From Paenibacillus hemerocallicola (GTDB taxonomy: Bacteria > Bacillota > Bacilli > Paenibacillales > NBRC-103111): a stretch of DNA of 64,000 bases. Position numbers and translations under genes: made by a program. Below are positions 41,306-50,509 of the stretch, one piece after another. The notes beneath the pieces were generated by a model, which was not told where the DNA came from, did no database searches, and was given only the letters and a program-made list of their open reading frames with translations. The DNA is taken from positions 6,074 to 70,073 of the forward strand of contig NZ_VDCQ01000006.1 of NCBI RefSeq assembly GCF_006265175.1. The letters are read 5' to 3'. Every line of letters begins with the position of its first letter. The stretch's first letter is position 1.

Positions 41306-42973
41306 ATGTTTCAGCTGCTCATCGTCGACGACGAAGCCAGTGTCGTGGACAGTCTTGCCGATACGCTGCCCTGGCACGAGATCGGGATCTCGACCGTCTT
41401 CAAGGCGTATTCCGGGAGCGAGGCGTTGGAGCTGCTCAAGACGAATACGATCGATATTATGATGACCGATATCCGCATGCCGGGCTTGAACGGGCTGGAG
41501 CTGCTCGCGCTCGTGCGCCGGGAATGGAAAAGGATCAAATGCATTCTGCTGTCGGGCCATGCGGAGTTTTCTTATGCCCAACAGGCGATTCAGCATGATG
41601 CCCATGAATATTTGCTGAAGCCGATCAGCGACGGGGAAGTGCTGGACAAAGTCGGCAATCTGGTCGGAATACTTCAGCGGGAGCGGGACGAGAGCCGCCA
41701 TTACGAGCGTGTCGAGAAAGCTTTTCAGGAGCATCTTCCGAAGCTGCAGGGCGACTTGTTGGCCGATTTGCTGCAAGGGGTGAAAATTTCCCCGGAACGG
41801 CTGGGGCAAAAGCTGGAGTCGCTCAAAATCGCGATTCCCGCCGAGGGGCGCTTCGCCCTTATGCTGTTCCGTCTCGAGGACCGGTTTGCCGAGCTGGACT
41901 TCTACAGCTTGTCGCTCATGGAATATGCGGTCGTCAACATGGCGGAGGAGCTGTTCGAGGACGATTTCCGGTTGTGGAGCTGCAAAGACCTGCACGGATA
42001 CCTGGTGTTTCTTGTGACGATTGCCGGGGAGGGTGATACGCAGCAGGATCGGCAGGAGCATCCCGACAGGGCAGCCGAGCCGGTCGAAAGCCGGCTTCAA
42101 TCGATGGCATCCCAGCTGCAGCTGAGCGTCGATCGTTTTCTGAAGGGGAGCGTTTCCGTGTTGATCAGCCGCTGGGGTTCGTTTCCTCTGGATATCAAGC
42201 GTCTGTACGAGGACATTTTGCTGTCGATGCGCAAGCAGGTGGGCAACCAAAGCGGCTTGCTCATCTATGCTTCCGACGAGCTGGAGCAGCTGCCCGTTCA
42301 TGCTCTGCAAAGACTGTATGAGCCTCCGATGCTCGTCCACCTGCTCGAATCCGGCGATTGGGAGAAAACCCATGACAAGCTGACCGGCATATGGAGCGAG
42401 CTCGGGGCGAAATGGGCGGATTCGCAGGAGCATCTGTTGGAAGCCTTTTTCTCCATATACGCCTCCTTCAGCTCGTTCGCGCACAAAAACGGGAGGCAGC
42501 TGACCGATATGATCGGACCGCACCTGTCCGATGTTACCGGCTTGACGCCGAGCCGGTCGCTGGAGGCGTTGCAACAATGGATGTTCCAATCGCTCGAGCT
42601 GCTGCAGCAGTGCATGGAGAACGAGACCCGAAACGACCGAGAGAATACGGTGCGTCGGATCAAGCTGTTCGTGCAGAAGCATCTGGTGGAGGACGTATCG
42701 TTACAGGCGATCGCCGACTATATGTACATGCATCCCGTCCATGTGTCGCGCATTTTCAAACTGGAGACGGGCGAAAATTTGAGCGATTTCGTGCTGCGTC
42801 TCAAGATGGAGCAGGCTGCCTTCCTGCTTGCCGATCCTTCGCTCAAAAACTATGAGGTCGCTCTCCAATTGGGCTACCAAAATCCGAATTATTTCATCAA
42901 GGTGTTCAAAAAGTATTATTCGCTTACTCCGCAGGAATTCCGCCAAAAGCTGGAGGCGGTCGAGGAGCAGTAA
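41306..42973 (+). CDS. YesN-type AraC response regulator
   Basis: A 555-residue response regulator, partner of the preceding YesM-type kinase. The receiver domain (residues 1-120) has acidic D8/D9, phosphoacceptor D55 (MMTDIRMPG) and the lysine of YLLKPISDGE. A central linker of about 320 residues, rich in helices, has no recognised domain. The last 100 residues contain two AraC helix-turn-helix units: VSLQAIADYMYMHPVHVSRI and YEVALQLGYQNPNYFIKVFK. Terminator follows at 42986. It should activate the downstream transport and catabolic operon when the external sugar is present. Confidence 0.95.
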   Translation: MFQLLIVDDEASVVDSLADTLPWHEIGISTVFKAYSGSEALELLKTNTIDIMMTDIRMPGLNGLELLALVRREWKRIKCILLSGHAEFSYAQQAIQHDAHEYLLKPISDGEVLDKVGNLVGILQRERDESRHYERVEKAFQEHLPKLQGDLLADLLQGVKISPERLGQKLESLKIAIPAEGRFALMLFRLEDRFAELDFYSLSLMEYAVVNMAEELFEDDFRLWSCKDLHGYLVFLVTIAGEGDTQQDRQEHPDRAAEPVESRLQSMASQLQLSVDRFLKGSVSVLISRWGSFPLDIKRLYEDILLSMRKQVGNQSGLLIYASDELEQLPVHALQRLYEPPMLVHLLESGDWEKTHDKLTGIWSELGAKWADSQEHLLEAFFSIYASFSSFAHKNGRQLTDMIGPHLSDVTGLTPSRSLEALQQWMFQSLELLQQCMENETRNDRENTVRRIKLFVQKHLVEDVSLQAIADYMYMHPVHVSRIFKLETGENLSDFVLRLKMEQAAFLLADPSLKNYEVALQLGYQNPNYFIKVFKKYYSLTPQEFRQKLEAVEEQ

Positions 42974-42985
42974 TGGCGTCAAGGT

Positions 42986-43020
42986 AGCGGCTCTCGTCTA
43001 TAGGACGGGGCCGCTTTTTT
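42986..43020 (+). terminator. terminator of the sensing operon
   Basis: AGCGGC pairs with GCCGCT with extra TC/GG pairing inside, followed by six T. It separates the sensing operon from the uptake operon. Confidence 0.75.
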
Positions 43021-43167
43021 ACGTCAGGTGATAAGAATGTCCGGCTACACCTGCAAGAACAGCCCCGAGACTCCGCTGCGGAACTGCACGCTCTCCTTTT
43101 TTACAGACAGAGACGATCACGTTAATTTTGTTCCATCCAGGTTAAATTGTTGTCATTTTAACGGGAG

Positions 43168-43181
43168 GGGAAACGCTTTAC
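43168..43181. promoter_or_regulatory. possible catabolite-responsive (cre-like) element
   Basis: GGGAAACGCTTTAC matches the central AAACGCTTT of the CcpA site but departs from the consensus at the ends. It lies about 105 bases before the start of the uptake operon. Confidence 0.3.
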
Positions 43182-43286
43182 TATTAACTCATGAGGCAAC
43201 GATGCCCCGAAGCGATCGGGACATTCGGACGCCCGAACCCAATTGAAAGTCTCGGAAACGAACACCATTACGGGAGGTCATCTAGC

Positions 43287-44606
43287 ATGAATCAATGGAT
43301 CAAGAAAGCGGCGGCAGCCTCTTTGCTTGCGGCGCTGGTCACGGGCTGCAGCACGGGAGGAAAGACGGCGGGCGATACGACGACGGACGGCAAGTCCAAG
43401 CCGACCTTAACGTTCTGGATGAAAAAACAATTGTTCGAGGACCAAAACAAGCTCATTCAAGAGCGGGCCAAGCAATTCGGCGCCGAGAACAATGTCAACG
43501 TGAATATCGAATTGATCGCTTACGAGGATTTTTATCCGAAATGGTCCGCGGCAATCGAATCGAAGACCGTTCCGGACGTCTCGTTCTTCGGCTACCAGGA
43601 GATCGGTCAATTTTACGGCAAAGACGTGCTTGAGGATTTGACCGATGTGGTCAAATCGATCGAAAGCAAAAACGGCGACATGCAAGCGAGTATGAAAAAA
43701 GCGATTACGTTCCAAGGCAAGCAGTATGCCATTCCGTTCTGGACCGAGTCGCAAGTGCTGTACTATCGCAAAGATTTGCTGAAAAACGCCGGCTTCGACG
43801 CTCCGCCGAAGACGTGGGACGAATTCCGCAAGATGGCCAAAGCGCTTACGGACCCGAGCAAGGGCGTATATGGCGCAGGTCTCGGCTACGGCAAAGGCAA
43901 CTCCGACGCCGAATTCCTGACGCGCGGCATCATCTGGTCGTACGGCGGATCGGTCGATACGAAGGACGGCAAGACGGTTATCGCCAACTCGCCGGAAACG
44001 ATCGAAGCGACGAAATTTATCCGCGACATTTTCCTGACCGACAAGAGCACGCCGCCAAGCGCGCTGGGCTGGGATGACAGCGGGAACAACAAAGCTTACT
44101 TGAGCGGCCAGGCGGCGATGATCTTCAACGTTGGCAGCACGCTCAGCACGATCAAGAAGGACAACCCGGACCTGTACGAGAAGACGGGGATCGCGCCTTA
44201 CCCGGCCGGACCGAAAGGGACGTTCATTCCGGGCATCAGCAACAACCTCGGCATTTTCAAAGATTCGAAAAACAAAGATTTGGCCAAAAAGTTCGTCGAG
44301 TACATGCTCGCTACCGACTGGTACAAAACATGGATCGAAAAAGGCGCGCCGCTTACCGGACCGGTATACACGAAGCTTACGAGCGAGCCGGTATGGCAGG
44401 ATGAGAAGAACAAAGCGTTCGTCGACTCGGTGAAAGGCTTCTACTTCCTCGGTTATCCGGGCGAATACAACCCGAAAGCGGGCGAGGTGTTCAACCTTCG
44501 CATCGTGAACGACGCGTTCCAGAAGCTGCTGCTCGAGACAAGCTACACGCCGGAAACGGCAATCAAGGATCTGCAGACGAAGATTGAAGAAATTTACAAA
44601 AAGTAA
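43287..44606 (+). CDS. sugar ABC transporter solute-binding lipoprotein
   Basis: A 439-residue family 1 solute-binding lipoprotein, the capture subunit of the ABC importer encoded with it. ATG 43287 follows ACGGGAGG. Lipobox LVTGC places the lipid on C21, followed by a Gly/Ser/Thr linker. Conserved fold segments: LTFWMKKQLFEDQNKLIQER, YAIPFWTESQVLYYRKDLLK, GAGLGYGKGNSDAEFLTRGI, AYLSGQAAMIFNVGSTLSTI. First gene of a six-gene operon running to 49736. The aromatic and charged ligand site is not diagnostic of one sugar. Confidence 0.93.
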   Translation: MNQWIKKAAAASLLAALVTGCSTGGKTAGDTTTDGKSKPTLTFWMKKQLFEDQNKLIQERAKQFGAENNVNVNIELIAYEDFYPKWSAAIESKTVPDVSFFGYQEIGQFYGKDVLEDLTDVVKSIESKNGDMQASMKKAITFQGKQYAIPFWTESQVLYYRKDLLKNAGFDAPPKTWDEFRKMAKALTDPSKGVYGAGLGYGKGNSDAEFLTRGIIWSYGGSVDTKDGKTVIANSPETIEATKFIRDIFLTDKSTPPSALGWDDSGNNKAYLSGQAAMIFNVGSTLSTIKKDNPDLYEKTGIAPYPAGPKGTFIPGISNNLGIFKDSKNKDLAKKFVEYMLATDWYKTWIEKGAPLTGPVYTKLTSEPVWQDEKNKAFVDSVKGFYFLGYPGEYNPKAGEVFNLRIVNDAFQKLLLETSYTPETAIKDLQTKIEEIYKK

Positions 44607-44620
44607 CCTTTCAAATTCAT

Positions 44621-44655
44621 GGCTGCGGGACGACCGGACAGGTTATTCCGCAGCC
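44621..44655 (+). promoter_or_regulatory. intra-operon hairpin
   Basis: GGCTGCGG and CCGCAGCC pair perfectly 15 bases after the binding-protein gene, without a T run. Such hairpins commonly protect the 3' end of binding-protein mRNA so that it is made in excess over the permeases. Confidence 0.55.
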
Positions 44656-44678
44656 TAACAGTTAGGCGGGATAAGAAC

Positions 44679-45551
44679 TTGAGAACGAACACGGACAACA
44701 AACTTGCCTACGTGCTGATGAGTCCCGTATTGCTTTACTTGCTTGCCGTAATGGTCGTGCCGTTCGGCTGGGCTCTATACCTCAGCTTCACGAACAAGGT
44801 CGTAGGAGTAGAGGCGACGTTCATCGGCTTGGGCAACTATATCGACTTGGTCAAAGATTCGCTGTTCTGGAAAGCGGTGTGGAATACGGTCGTATTTACG
44901 CTTGTGGCTGTTATCGGCAAAACCGTATTCGGCATGATCATGGCGCTGGTCCTGAATGAGAAGATCGTATTCCGGAACGTTTTCCGGGTATTGCTGTTTC
45001 TGCCGTGGACGATTCCTACGATCGTTTCCGTCTTTACTTGGCAATGGATATATTCCGATGTGGGCGGCGTGCTGAACTTCCTGCTGCTGAAAGCTCATCT
45101 GATCTCGCAGCCGGTTGGCTGGCTGGCCAGTCCGGACCTTGCGATGTTTTCGGTTATTTTGGTCAACGTATGGCGCGGCATACCGTTTATGGGGATCGCC
45201 ATCTTGGCCGGTCTGCAGACGCTGTCCAAGGAAATGTACGAAGCGGCGATGCTGGACGGAGCCGGGGCATTCAAACGTTTTATTTACATGACGCTGCCTT
45301 CGGTCAAGGAAGTAACGGTGCTCGCTGCCGTCATGACCACGATCTGGACCCTGAACGATTTCGAGATTATATGGCTGTTGACGCGCGGAGGTCCTTCCAA
45401 CGGCACTCAAGTGCTGTCCACGCTGAGCTACACGATCGGATTTTTGAATATGAGTCTGGGTAAAGCGATCGCCATTGCGATCCTGACGATGCCTCCGTTG
45501 ATCATGCTGATCAACTTCGTCACGAAGCGTTCGCTTTCATCGAATGAGTAG
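44679..45551 (+). CDS. sugar ABC transporter permease (MalF-like)
   Basis: A 290-residue inner-membrane permease with six hydrophobic segments. I choose TTG 44679 (LRTNTDNKLAYVLMSPVLLY), eight bases after AGGCGGGA; an upstream ATG at 44619 has no site and falls within the hairpin. The EAA loop that contacts the ATPase reads EMYEAAMLDGAGAFKRFIYM. Second gene of the uptake operon, partner of the MalG-like gene that follows 10 bases later. No ATPase gene is present in the operon, as is usual for Firmicute sugar importers that share MsmX. Confidence 0.92.
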   Translation: MRTNTDNKLAYVLMSPVLLYLLAVMVVPFGWALYLSFTNKVVGVEATFIGLGNYIDLVKDSLFWKAVWNTVVFTLVAVIGKTVFGMIMALVLNEKIVFRNVFRVLLFLPWTIPTIVSVFTWQWIYSDVGGVLNFLLLKAHLISQPVGWLASPDLAMFSVILVNVWRGIPFMGIAILAGLQTLSKEMYEAAMLDGAGAFKRFIYMTLPSVKEVTVLAAVMTTIWTLNDFEIIWLLTRGGPSNGTQVLSTLSYTIGFLNMSLGKAIAIAILTMPPLIMLINFVTKRSLSSNE

Positions 45552-45561
45552 GTGATGACGC

Positions 45562-46392
45562 ATGGAACATAAATCGATCGCGAACCGGATAGTCGTCTAT
45601 GCCACATTGGCCGTTTTGTTACTATTCGCTTTGTTCCCGCTGTATTGGATGTTCAATACGTCGTTCAAATCGAATGCCGAAATCTATAATATGACGCCGT
45701 CGTTCTGGCCGAAGCAGTTTACTTGGTCGGCGTACGTCAAGCTCTTGACGGAGAAAGATTTTCTGCTCAATGTGAAGAACAGTCTCCTCGTATCCATAAT
45801 CGTGGCGTTTGCTTCGATCGTCGTCAGCATGCTGGCGGCTTATGCGATCGCCAAGCTGAAGTTCCGCGGCAGAAGCGTAGTTTCAAGAGGGATTCTATAT
45901 GCCTATTTGATGCCGCGAGCCGTATTGTTTATCCCGTTGTATATGCTCGTTTCCTTGATCGGCCTGAACAATTCGATTTACGGTCTGATGCTTATTTATC
46001 CGACCATTACGATTCCTTATGCCACTTGGATGCTCATCTCGTATTTCAAATCGATCCCGGTAGAGATCGAGGAGGCGGCCATGATCGACGGCTGCAGCCG
46101 GGCGCGTACGATGCTCAACATTATTTTTCCGCTGGCCGCCCCGGGAGTCGCCGCCACATTCATCTTTGCCTTTACTTTGTGCTGGAGCGAATACTTGTAT
46201 GCGCTGGTCGTGGTGACGAAAGGCTCCGACAAAACGCTTACGCTCGGCTTGTCGGATATGATCGTGGGAGACGTATTCGCTTGGGGCCCGCTGATGGGCG
46301 GTTCCATTCTCGCTTCCATTCCGGTCGTCATCATGTACCTGTTCACTTCTAAATATATGGTTAGCGGCATGACCGTAGGAGGAGTCAAATAA
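45562..46392 (+). CDS. sugar ABC transporter permease (MalG-like)
   Basis: A 276-residue permease with six membrane segments (first LAVLLLFALFPLYWMFNTSF). The EAA loop is VEIEEAAMIDGCSRARTMLN. The final residues, LFTSKYMVSGMTVGGVK, are the usual end of MalG-type subunits. GGTGATGACGC precedes the ATG. Its stop overlaps the start of the next gene in a TAATG, so the 2-hydroxyacid dehydrogenase is translationally coupled to the transporter. Confidence 0.93.
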   Translation: MEHKSIANRIVVYATLAVLLLFALFPLYWMFNTSFKSNAEIYNMTPSFWPKQFTWSAYVKLLTEKDFLLNVKNSLLVSIIVAFASIVVSMLAAYAIAKLKFRGRSVVSRGILYAYLMPRAVLFIPLYMLVSLIGLNNSIYGLMLIYPTITIPYATWMLISYFKSIPVEIEEAAMIDGCSRARTMLNIIFPLAAPGVAATFIFAFTLCWSEYLYALVVVTKGSDKTLTLGLSDMIVGDVFAWGPLMGGSILASIPVVIMYLFTSKYMVSGMTVGGVK

Positions 46393-47351
46393 TGAGCGGA
46401 TTGAAAAAAGTGCTGGTTACGGCGACCAATTATTCGCTGCTGTGCGCGGAAGCGAAGCGGCTGCTCGAGGAGGGCGGCTGCGAAATTATCGAGAACCGGG
46501 TCGGCAGACCGCATACGTTCGAGGAGCTTGTTCCGCTGGTAGGGGACATTGACGGAGTCGTCGCCGGAGTGGATACATGGGACGAAGAGGTGTTCAAGCT
46601 GGCGCCCAAGCTCAAAGCGATCGCCCGCTTCGGCGTCGGCGTGGACAATATCGATTTGGCGAAAGCAAAGGAATACGGCGTACGGGTTACGAACGTGCCC
46701 GGAGGAAACGCGAACGCGGTGGCGGAGTTGACCGTAGGGCTGCTGCTGTCGCTCATTCGCAGCCTTCCGGCCTTGCATCAATCGGCCAGACGGGGCTATT
46801 GGGACCGCCGCGTAGGCGAGGAACTGGCCGGCAAGACGGTCGGCCTGCTCGGCTTCGGCAATATCGCCCAAATGGTGGCCAAAAAACTGAAAGGCTTCGA
46901 CGTCTCGATTATCGCGTACGATAAATATCCGAATGCGGCCAAGGCCGAGGAGCTCGGAGTCGAGCTCGTTGCCTCCGACGAGGTACTGGCGCGCGGCGAT
47001 ATCGTCAGCATGCATTTGCCGAGTCTGAAAGAGACGCGTCATATGATGAATGACGAGCAATTCGCCAAGATGAAGCCCGGCGCTTATTTCATCAACACCG
47101 CAAGGGGAGCGCTCGTCGACGAGAGGGCGCTGTATCGCGCGCTGGAGAAGCGTACGATTGCGGGAGCCGCGATCGATGTGTACGAGACGGAGCCCGTATC
47201 CGCGGACAACCCGTTGTTTCAGCTGGACAACATTATTACGACGCCGCACACGGCAGCCGAAACGGCGGAAACGTACCATAGGGTAGGTCTTGTTACGGCG
47301 CAAGCTCTGCTGGATGTGTTCGCGGGCAAGGAACCGGCCAATCCGGTTTGA
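46392..47351 (+). CDS. D-2-hydroxyacid dehydrogenase (SerA/GyaR-like)
   Basis: A 319-residue NAD-dependent dehydrogenase of the D-isomer 2-hydroxyacid family. Motifs: RFGVGVDNIDLAKAKEYGVR, the NAD fold GKTVGLLGFGNIAQMVAKKL, INTARGALVDERALYRAL (with the conserved arginine) and TPHTAAETAETYHR (catalytic histidine region). It would interconvert a 2-oxo acid and a D-2-hydroxy acid. Position inside a sugar-type uptake operon with a DUF2088 protein and a DapA-like lyase suggests a role in breakdown of a hydroxy or sugar acid rather than serine synthesis. Confidence 0.92.
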   Translation: MSGLKKVLVTATNYSLLCAEAKRLLEEGGCEIIENRVGRPHTFEELVPLVGDIDGVVAGVDTWDEEVFKLAPKLKAIARFGVGVDNIDLAKAKEYGVRVTNVPGGNANAVAELTVGLLLSLIRSLPALHQSARRGYWDRRVGEELAGKTVGLLGFGNIAQMVAKKLKGFDVSIIAYDKYPNAAKAEELGVELVASDEVLARGDIVSMHLPSLKETRHMMNDEQFAKMKPGAYFINTARGALVDERALYRALEKRTIAGAAIDVYETEPVSADNPLFQLDNIITTPHTAAETAETYHRVGLVTAQALLDVFAGKEPANPV

Positions 47352-47392
47352 TCGCAGACCGTACGACGAGCGGACGAAGGAGGAAGCTCCGG

Positions 47393-48718
47393 ATGAAAGG
47401 CATGCAGGTCAATCTGGGACGCGCAAGCTTCGCGAGCGATAACGAGGTGCGGCTTCCGCGAATGGTTCCGGTTGTGCAAAAATTTGCCTCCGGCGGGTTG
47501 GACCCGGAACGGATCGAACGGATGATCGGCGACGAGTTTGCCAAGACTTCGATTCGCGGCAAAATCCGTCCCGGAATGCGCATTGCAGTCGGAGTCGGCA
47601 GCAGAGGGATCGAGAACATCTCCCGCATCGTAAGAGCTACCGTAATGGAGTTGAAGGAGCTGGGGGCGGAGCCGTTCATTATTCCGGCGATGGGAAGCCA
47701 CGGCGGAGCTACCGCGGAAGGCCAAGCGCGGCTGCTTGGCGGGTATGGCATAACCGAGCATGAGATAGGCGCTCCGATCAGGTCGTCGATGGATACGGTC
47801 CGTTTGGGCAGCGTGCTTGACGGGGTGGAGGTGCACTTCGACCGGATCGCCTGCGAGCAGGCCGACGGCATTGTCGCGGTAGCGCGTATCAAGCCGCATA
47901 CGGATTTCAAAGCGCCGATCGAAAGCGGCATACTGAAAATGCTCGGCATCGGCTTCGGGAAGCATAAAGGTGCCTCTTATTTGCACCGGTTCGGCATGGA
48001 CCGATTCGGAGCGTTGCTGCCCGAGGTCGGAAAGCTGGTCATGGAGCGAACGCCTTTTCTGTTCGGCGTAGGTATCGTCGAGGATGCGTACCATCGGACG
48101 GCGCATATTGAAGCCGTACCCGGCGAGAGCCTCCCATGGCGGGAGGAAGAGCTGCTGACCGAGGCAAAACGGCTGATGCCCCGCTTTTGGCTGGACGATA
48201 TCGATGTGCTGGTCGTGGACGAAATCGGCAAAAACATTAGCGGCAGCGGGATGGACCCGAACGTTATCGGCCGCTCCGGATCGAGCAGATCGTTCGGAGA
48301 CGGACCCGCGATCGGCAAAATCGTGGTGAGAGGTCTTACTCCGGAAACGAAAGGAAGCGCGGTCGGCATCGGCATCGCCGATTTTACGACGCGCCAAGTC
48401 GTGGAGCGAATCGATTTCGCGGCGATGTATACGAATGTCATAACCGCAATGGACATTTCCGGCGGCAAGCTGCCGATCATCATGCATAATGACCGGGAGG
48501 CGATCTCCGCAGCGATGTACATGGCGGGAAGACGCGAGCCGGGGCAAGCGAGAGTCGTGCGCATCCGGAATACGCTGTCCTTGCAGGACATACTGATTTC
48601 CGAGAATATGATGCCCGAGGCGGAAGCCCATCCGATGCTGGAGACGAACGGTTCTCTCCTGGAGTGGCGGTTTGACGAATCGGGAAATGTCAAGGATGGA
48701 TTCGGGAAAGACGAGTGA
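47393..48718 (+). CDS. DUF2088 (LarA N-terminal-like) protein
   Basis: A 441-residue protein of the LarA-like family (DUF2088). ATG 47393 follows AAGGAGGAAG. LarA is a nickel-pincer lactate racemase; relatives racemise or epimerise other hydroxy acids. Visible segments: IRPGMRIAVGVGSRGIENIS, IIPAMGSHGGATAEGQARLL, IVAVARIKPHTDFKAPIESG, GKHKGASYLHRFG, and DISGGKLPIIMHNDREAI. Histidines in these segments could be the nickel and catalytic ligands. No larB, larC or larE cofactor genes are in the window. Context beside a D-hydroxyacid dehydrogenase fits a 2-hydroxy-acid epimerase, which is inference. Confidence 0.82.
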   Translation: MKGMQVNLGRASFASDNEVRLPRMVPVVQKFASGGLDPERIERMIGDEFAKTSIRGKIRPGMRIAVGVGSRGIENISRIVRATVMELKELGAEPFIIPAMGSHGGATAEGQARLLGGYGITEHEIGAPIRSSMDTVRLGSVLDGVEVHFDRIACEQADGIVAVARIKPHTDFKAPIESGILKMLGIGFGKHKGASYLHRFGMDRFGALLPEVGKLVMERTPFLFGVGIVEDAYHRTAHIEAVPGESLPWREEELLTEAKRLMPRFWLDDIDVLVVDEIGKNISGSGMDPNVIGRSGSSRSFGDGPAIGKIVVRGLTPETKGSAVGIGIADFTTRQVVERIDFAAMYTNVITAMDISGGKLPIIMHNDREAISAAMYMAGRREPGQARVVRIRNTLSLQDILISENMMPEAEAHPMLETNGSLLEWRFDESGNVKDGFGKDE

Positions 48719-48833
48719 CGAAGCCATGCATTGCCGTTGTCGGCAGGCATGAGCGCAGAGCTGTCGGCCGACGAGACGACAGATCGAGACGCACCGAAAC
48801 CAATTGATCGAATAGATGAGGAGAGAACGGATC

Positions 48834-49736
48834 ATGAAGCATTTATACGGCGTCACCACAGCTATGGTTACCCCATTTCGTCAAGACGGGACTATCGATT
48901 ATGACAAAGTGGAGCAGTTGACCGAGTTCCTGATCTCGAAGGGCGTACATTGCCTGTATCCGCTCGGTACGACGGGCGAAATGCTGCGGTTGTCCGTGGC
49001 GGAACGCAAATCCGTTGCCGAGACGGTCGTCCGCAAAGCGGCAGGCCGAGTTACCGTATTTATCCACGTCGGAGCGATGACGCAGAACGACACGGTAGAG
49101 TTGGCCCGGCATGCGAGCGAGATCGGCGCGGACGGCATCGGAGTCGTCACCCCGGCTTTCTTCGGGGCGAACGACAGGGAACTGGAGCAATATTTCGTAA
49201 CCGTCGCATCGAGCGTGCCCGAGAGATTCCCGGTCTATTTGTACAACATTCCGCAGTGTGCGGCGAATGATCTGAAGACCGAGGTTGCGGAGAAGGTGGC
49301 GGCGAGATGCGGCAACGTGATCGGCATCAAATACAGCTATCCAGACTTTTTGCGCACGAATGAGTATTTGAACATCAAGGGCGGCGATTTCTCCGTCATG
49401 CAAGGGTCCGACCGCCTGTTTCTGGCTGCCTTGGCGATGGGCTGCGAAGGCGTCATCTCCGGCGTCTCCTGCGTATATCCGGAGCCGTTCGTAGCGGTTT
49501 ATAACGCGTACCTGGAGAAGGATCTGGAGAAAGCGAGAAGGTTGCAGCGCATCGCGATCCAATATTGCGAGACGCTTAAAAGCGGCAGCAACATGTCCTA
49601 TTTCAAGGAAGCGCTCAAGCTGAGAGGCATCGATGCGGGATACATGAGGGCGCCGCAGCTCGACCTGCCGGAAGAGGACATCGCCGATCTGAAGCGCAAG
49701 CTGGAGGAGCTGAACGCGGTAACCCGTTATGCCTGA
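48834..49736 (+). CDS. DapA-like class I aldolase/dehydratase
   Basis: A 300-residue protein of the dihydrodipicolinate synthase/N-acetylneuraminate lyase superfamily. ATG 48834 follows GAGGAGAG. The barrel signature LYPLGTTGEMLRL (residues 41-53), Y137 in YLYNIPQCA and Schiff-base lysine K166 in GIKYSYPDF are in place. Members cleave or form 2-keto-3-deoxy sugar acids, sialic acid or dihydrodipicolinate. As last gene of a sugar-acid-like uptake operon, an aldolase or dehydratase role in catabolism is more likely than lysine synthesis. Confidence 0.9.
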   Translation: MKHLYGVTTAMVTPFRQDGTIDYDKVEQLTEFLISKGVHCLYPLGTTGEMLRLSVAERKSVAETVVRKAAGRVTVFIHVGAMTQNDTVELARHASEIGADGIGVVTPAFFGANDRELEQYFVTVASSVPERFPVYLYNIPQCAANDLKTEVAEKVAARCGNVIGIKYSYPDFLRTNEYLNIKGGDFSVMQGSDRLFLAALAMGCEGVISGVSCVYPEPFVAVYNAYLEKDLEKARRLQRIAIQYCETLKSGSNMSYFKEALKLRGIDAGYMRAPQLDLPEEDIADLKRKLEELNAVTRYA

Positions 49737-49748
49737 TTCGTCGGCCGA

Positions 49749-50492
49749 CTATTTCAGTTTGTTTTGCAGCTCCTCGATTTTTAATTTGGACACGTGGGCA
49801 TATTTGCTCGTGTTCGGGAAATAGGCGAGATACGTCTGATTTCGGGCAAGGACGCAATAAATTTTCGTTATGTTTACAATGTACGACCGGTGTGACAAAA
49901 AAAATAAATGATCCGGCAGCTGCTGAAGCATTTCGCCGATATTGTCATTCGTCACATACTCGTTGGCGGCCGTGTATATATGGCATTTCTTGCCAATTTT
50001 TTCGATAAATAAAATATCTTTGACGGGGATGAAGTAATAGTCGTTGCCCTCCCTGATGATGAGACGCTTCTCGAATTCGACGGTGCCCGGCAGAGCTTGT
50101 CCGGGCTCCGTTCTTCTTCTTATTTTATTGATTTTCTCGAGTGCGGAGTATAGCCTTCCCTTCTCGACGGGCTTCATGACATAATCGACGGCGCATAGCT
50201 CGAACGCCTGGACCGCGTATTCTTCATCGCTTGTCACGAAAATAAACAATAGGTCGCTGATGATTTTCAAGCAGGCGCGGATCGCCTCCAAGCCGTTCAG
50301 CTTCGGCATGCGAATATCCAGCAGGATAGCGTCCGGCCTGGACTTCATGACCGAATCGATCAGCTCCTCGCCGTTTCTGCACGTATCCACGATATGGAAA
50401 TCGGGCAATTGCCCGATATAATGCCGCAATATATTCAGTTCGTCCTCGTTGTCGTCGGCGAGAACGATCCGAGTTTTCATTTTGCCACCCAT
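49749..50492 (-). CDS. LytTR family response regulator (orphan)
   Basis: A 247-residue response regulator. The start ATG 50492 is fixed by GGAAGGAGGAAG. Receiver domain residues 5-125: D13/D14, phosphoacceptor D59 (ILLDIRMPKL), and K of YVMKPVEKG. From about residue 142 a LytTR DNA-binding domain follows: DYYFIPVKDILFIEKIGKKC, LSHRSYIVNITKIY. Its natural partner would be a kinase encoded just upstream on the minus strand, where only a frameshifted kinase stump remains. The regulator itself appears intact. It is convergent with the uptake operon, 12 bases from its end. Confidence 0.92.
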   Translation of the reverse strand: MGGKMKTRIVLADDNEDELNILRHYIGQLPDFHIVDTCRNGEELIDSVMKSRPDAILLDIRMPKLNGLEAIRACLKIISDLLFIFVTSDEEYAVQAFELCAVDYVMKPVEKGRLYSALEKINKIRRRTEPGQALPGTVEFEKRLIIREGNDYYFIPVKDILFIEKIGKKCHIYTAANEYVTNDNIGEMLQQLPDHLFFLSHRSYIVNITKIYCVLARNQTYLAYFPNTSKYAHVSKLKIEELQNKLK

Positions 50493-50509
50493 GCCGGCTT
50501 CCTCCTTCC

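Noticed and set aside
49749-50492. LytTR regulator read as a truncated gene
   Set aside because: All receiver and LytTR motifs are present, so only its kinase is broken.
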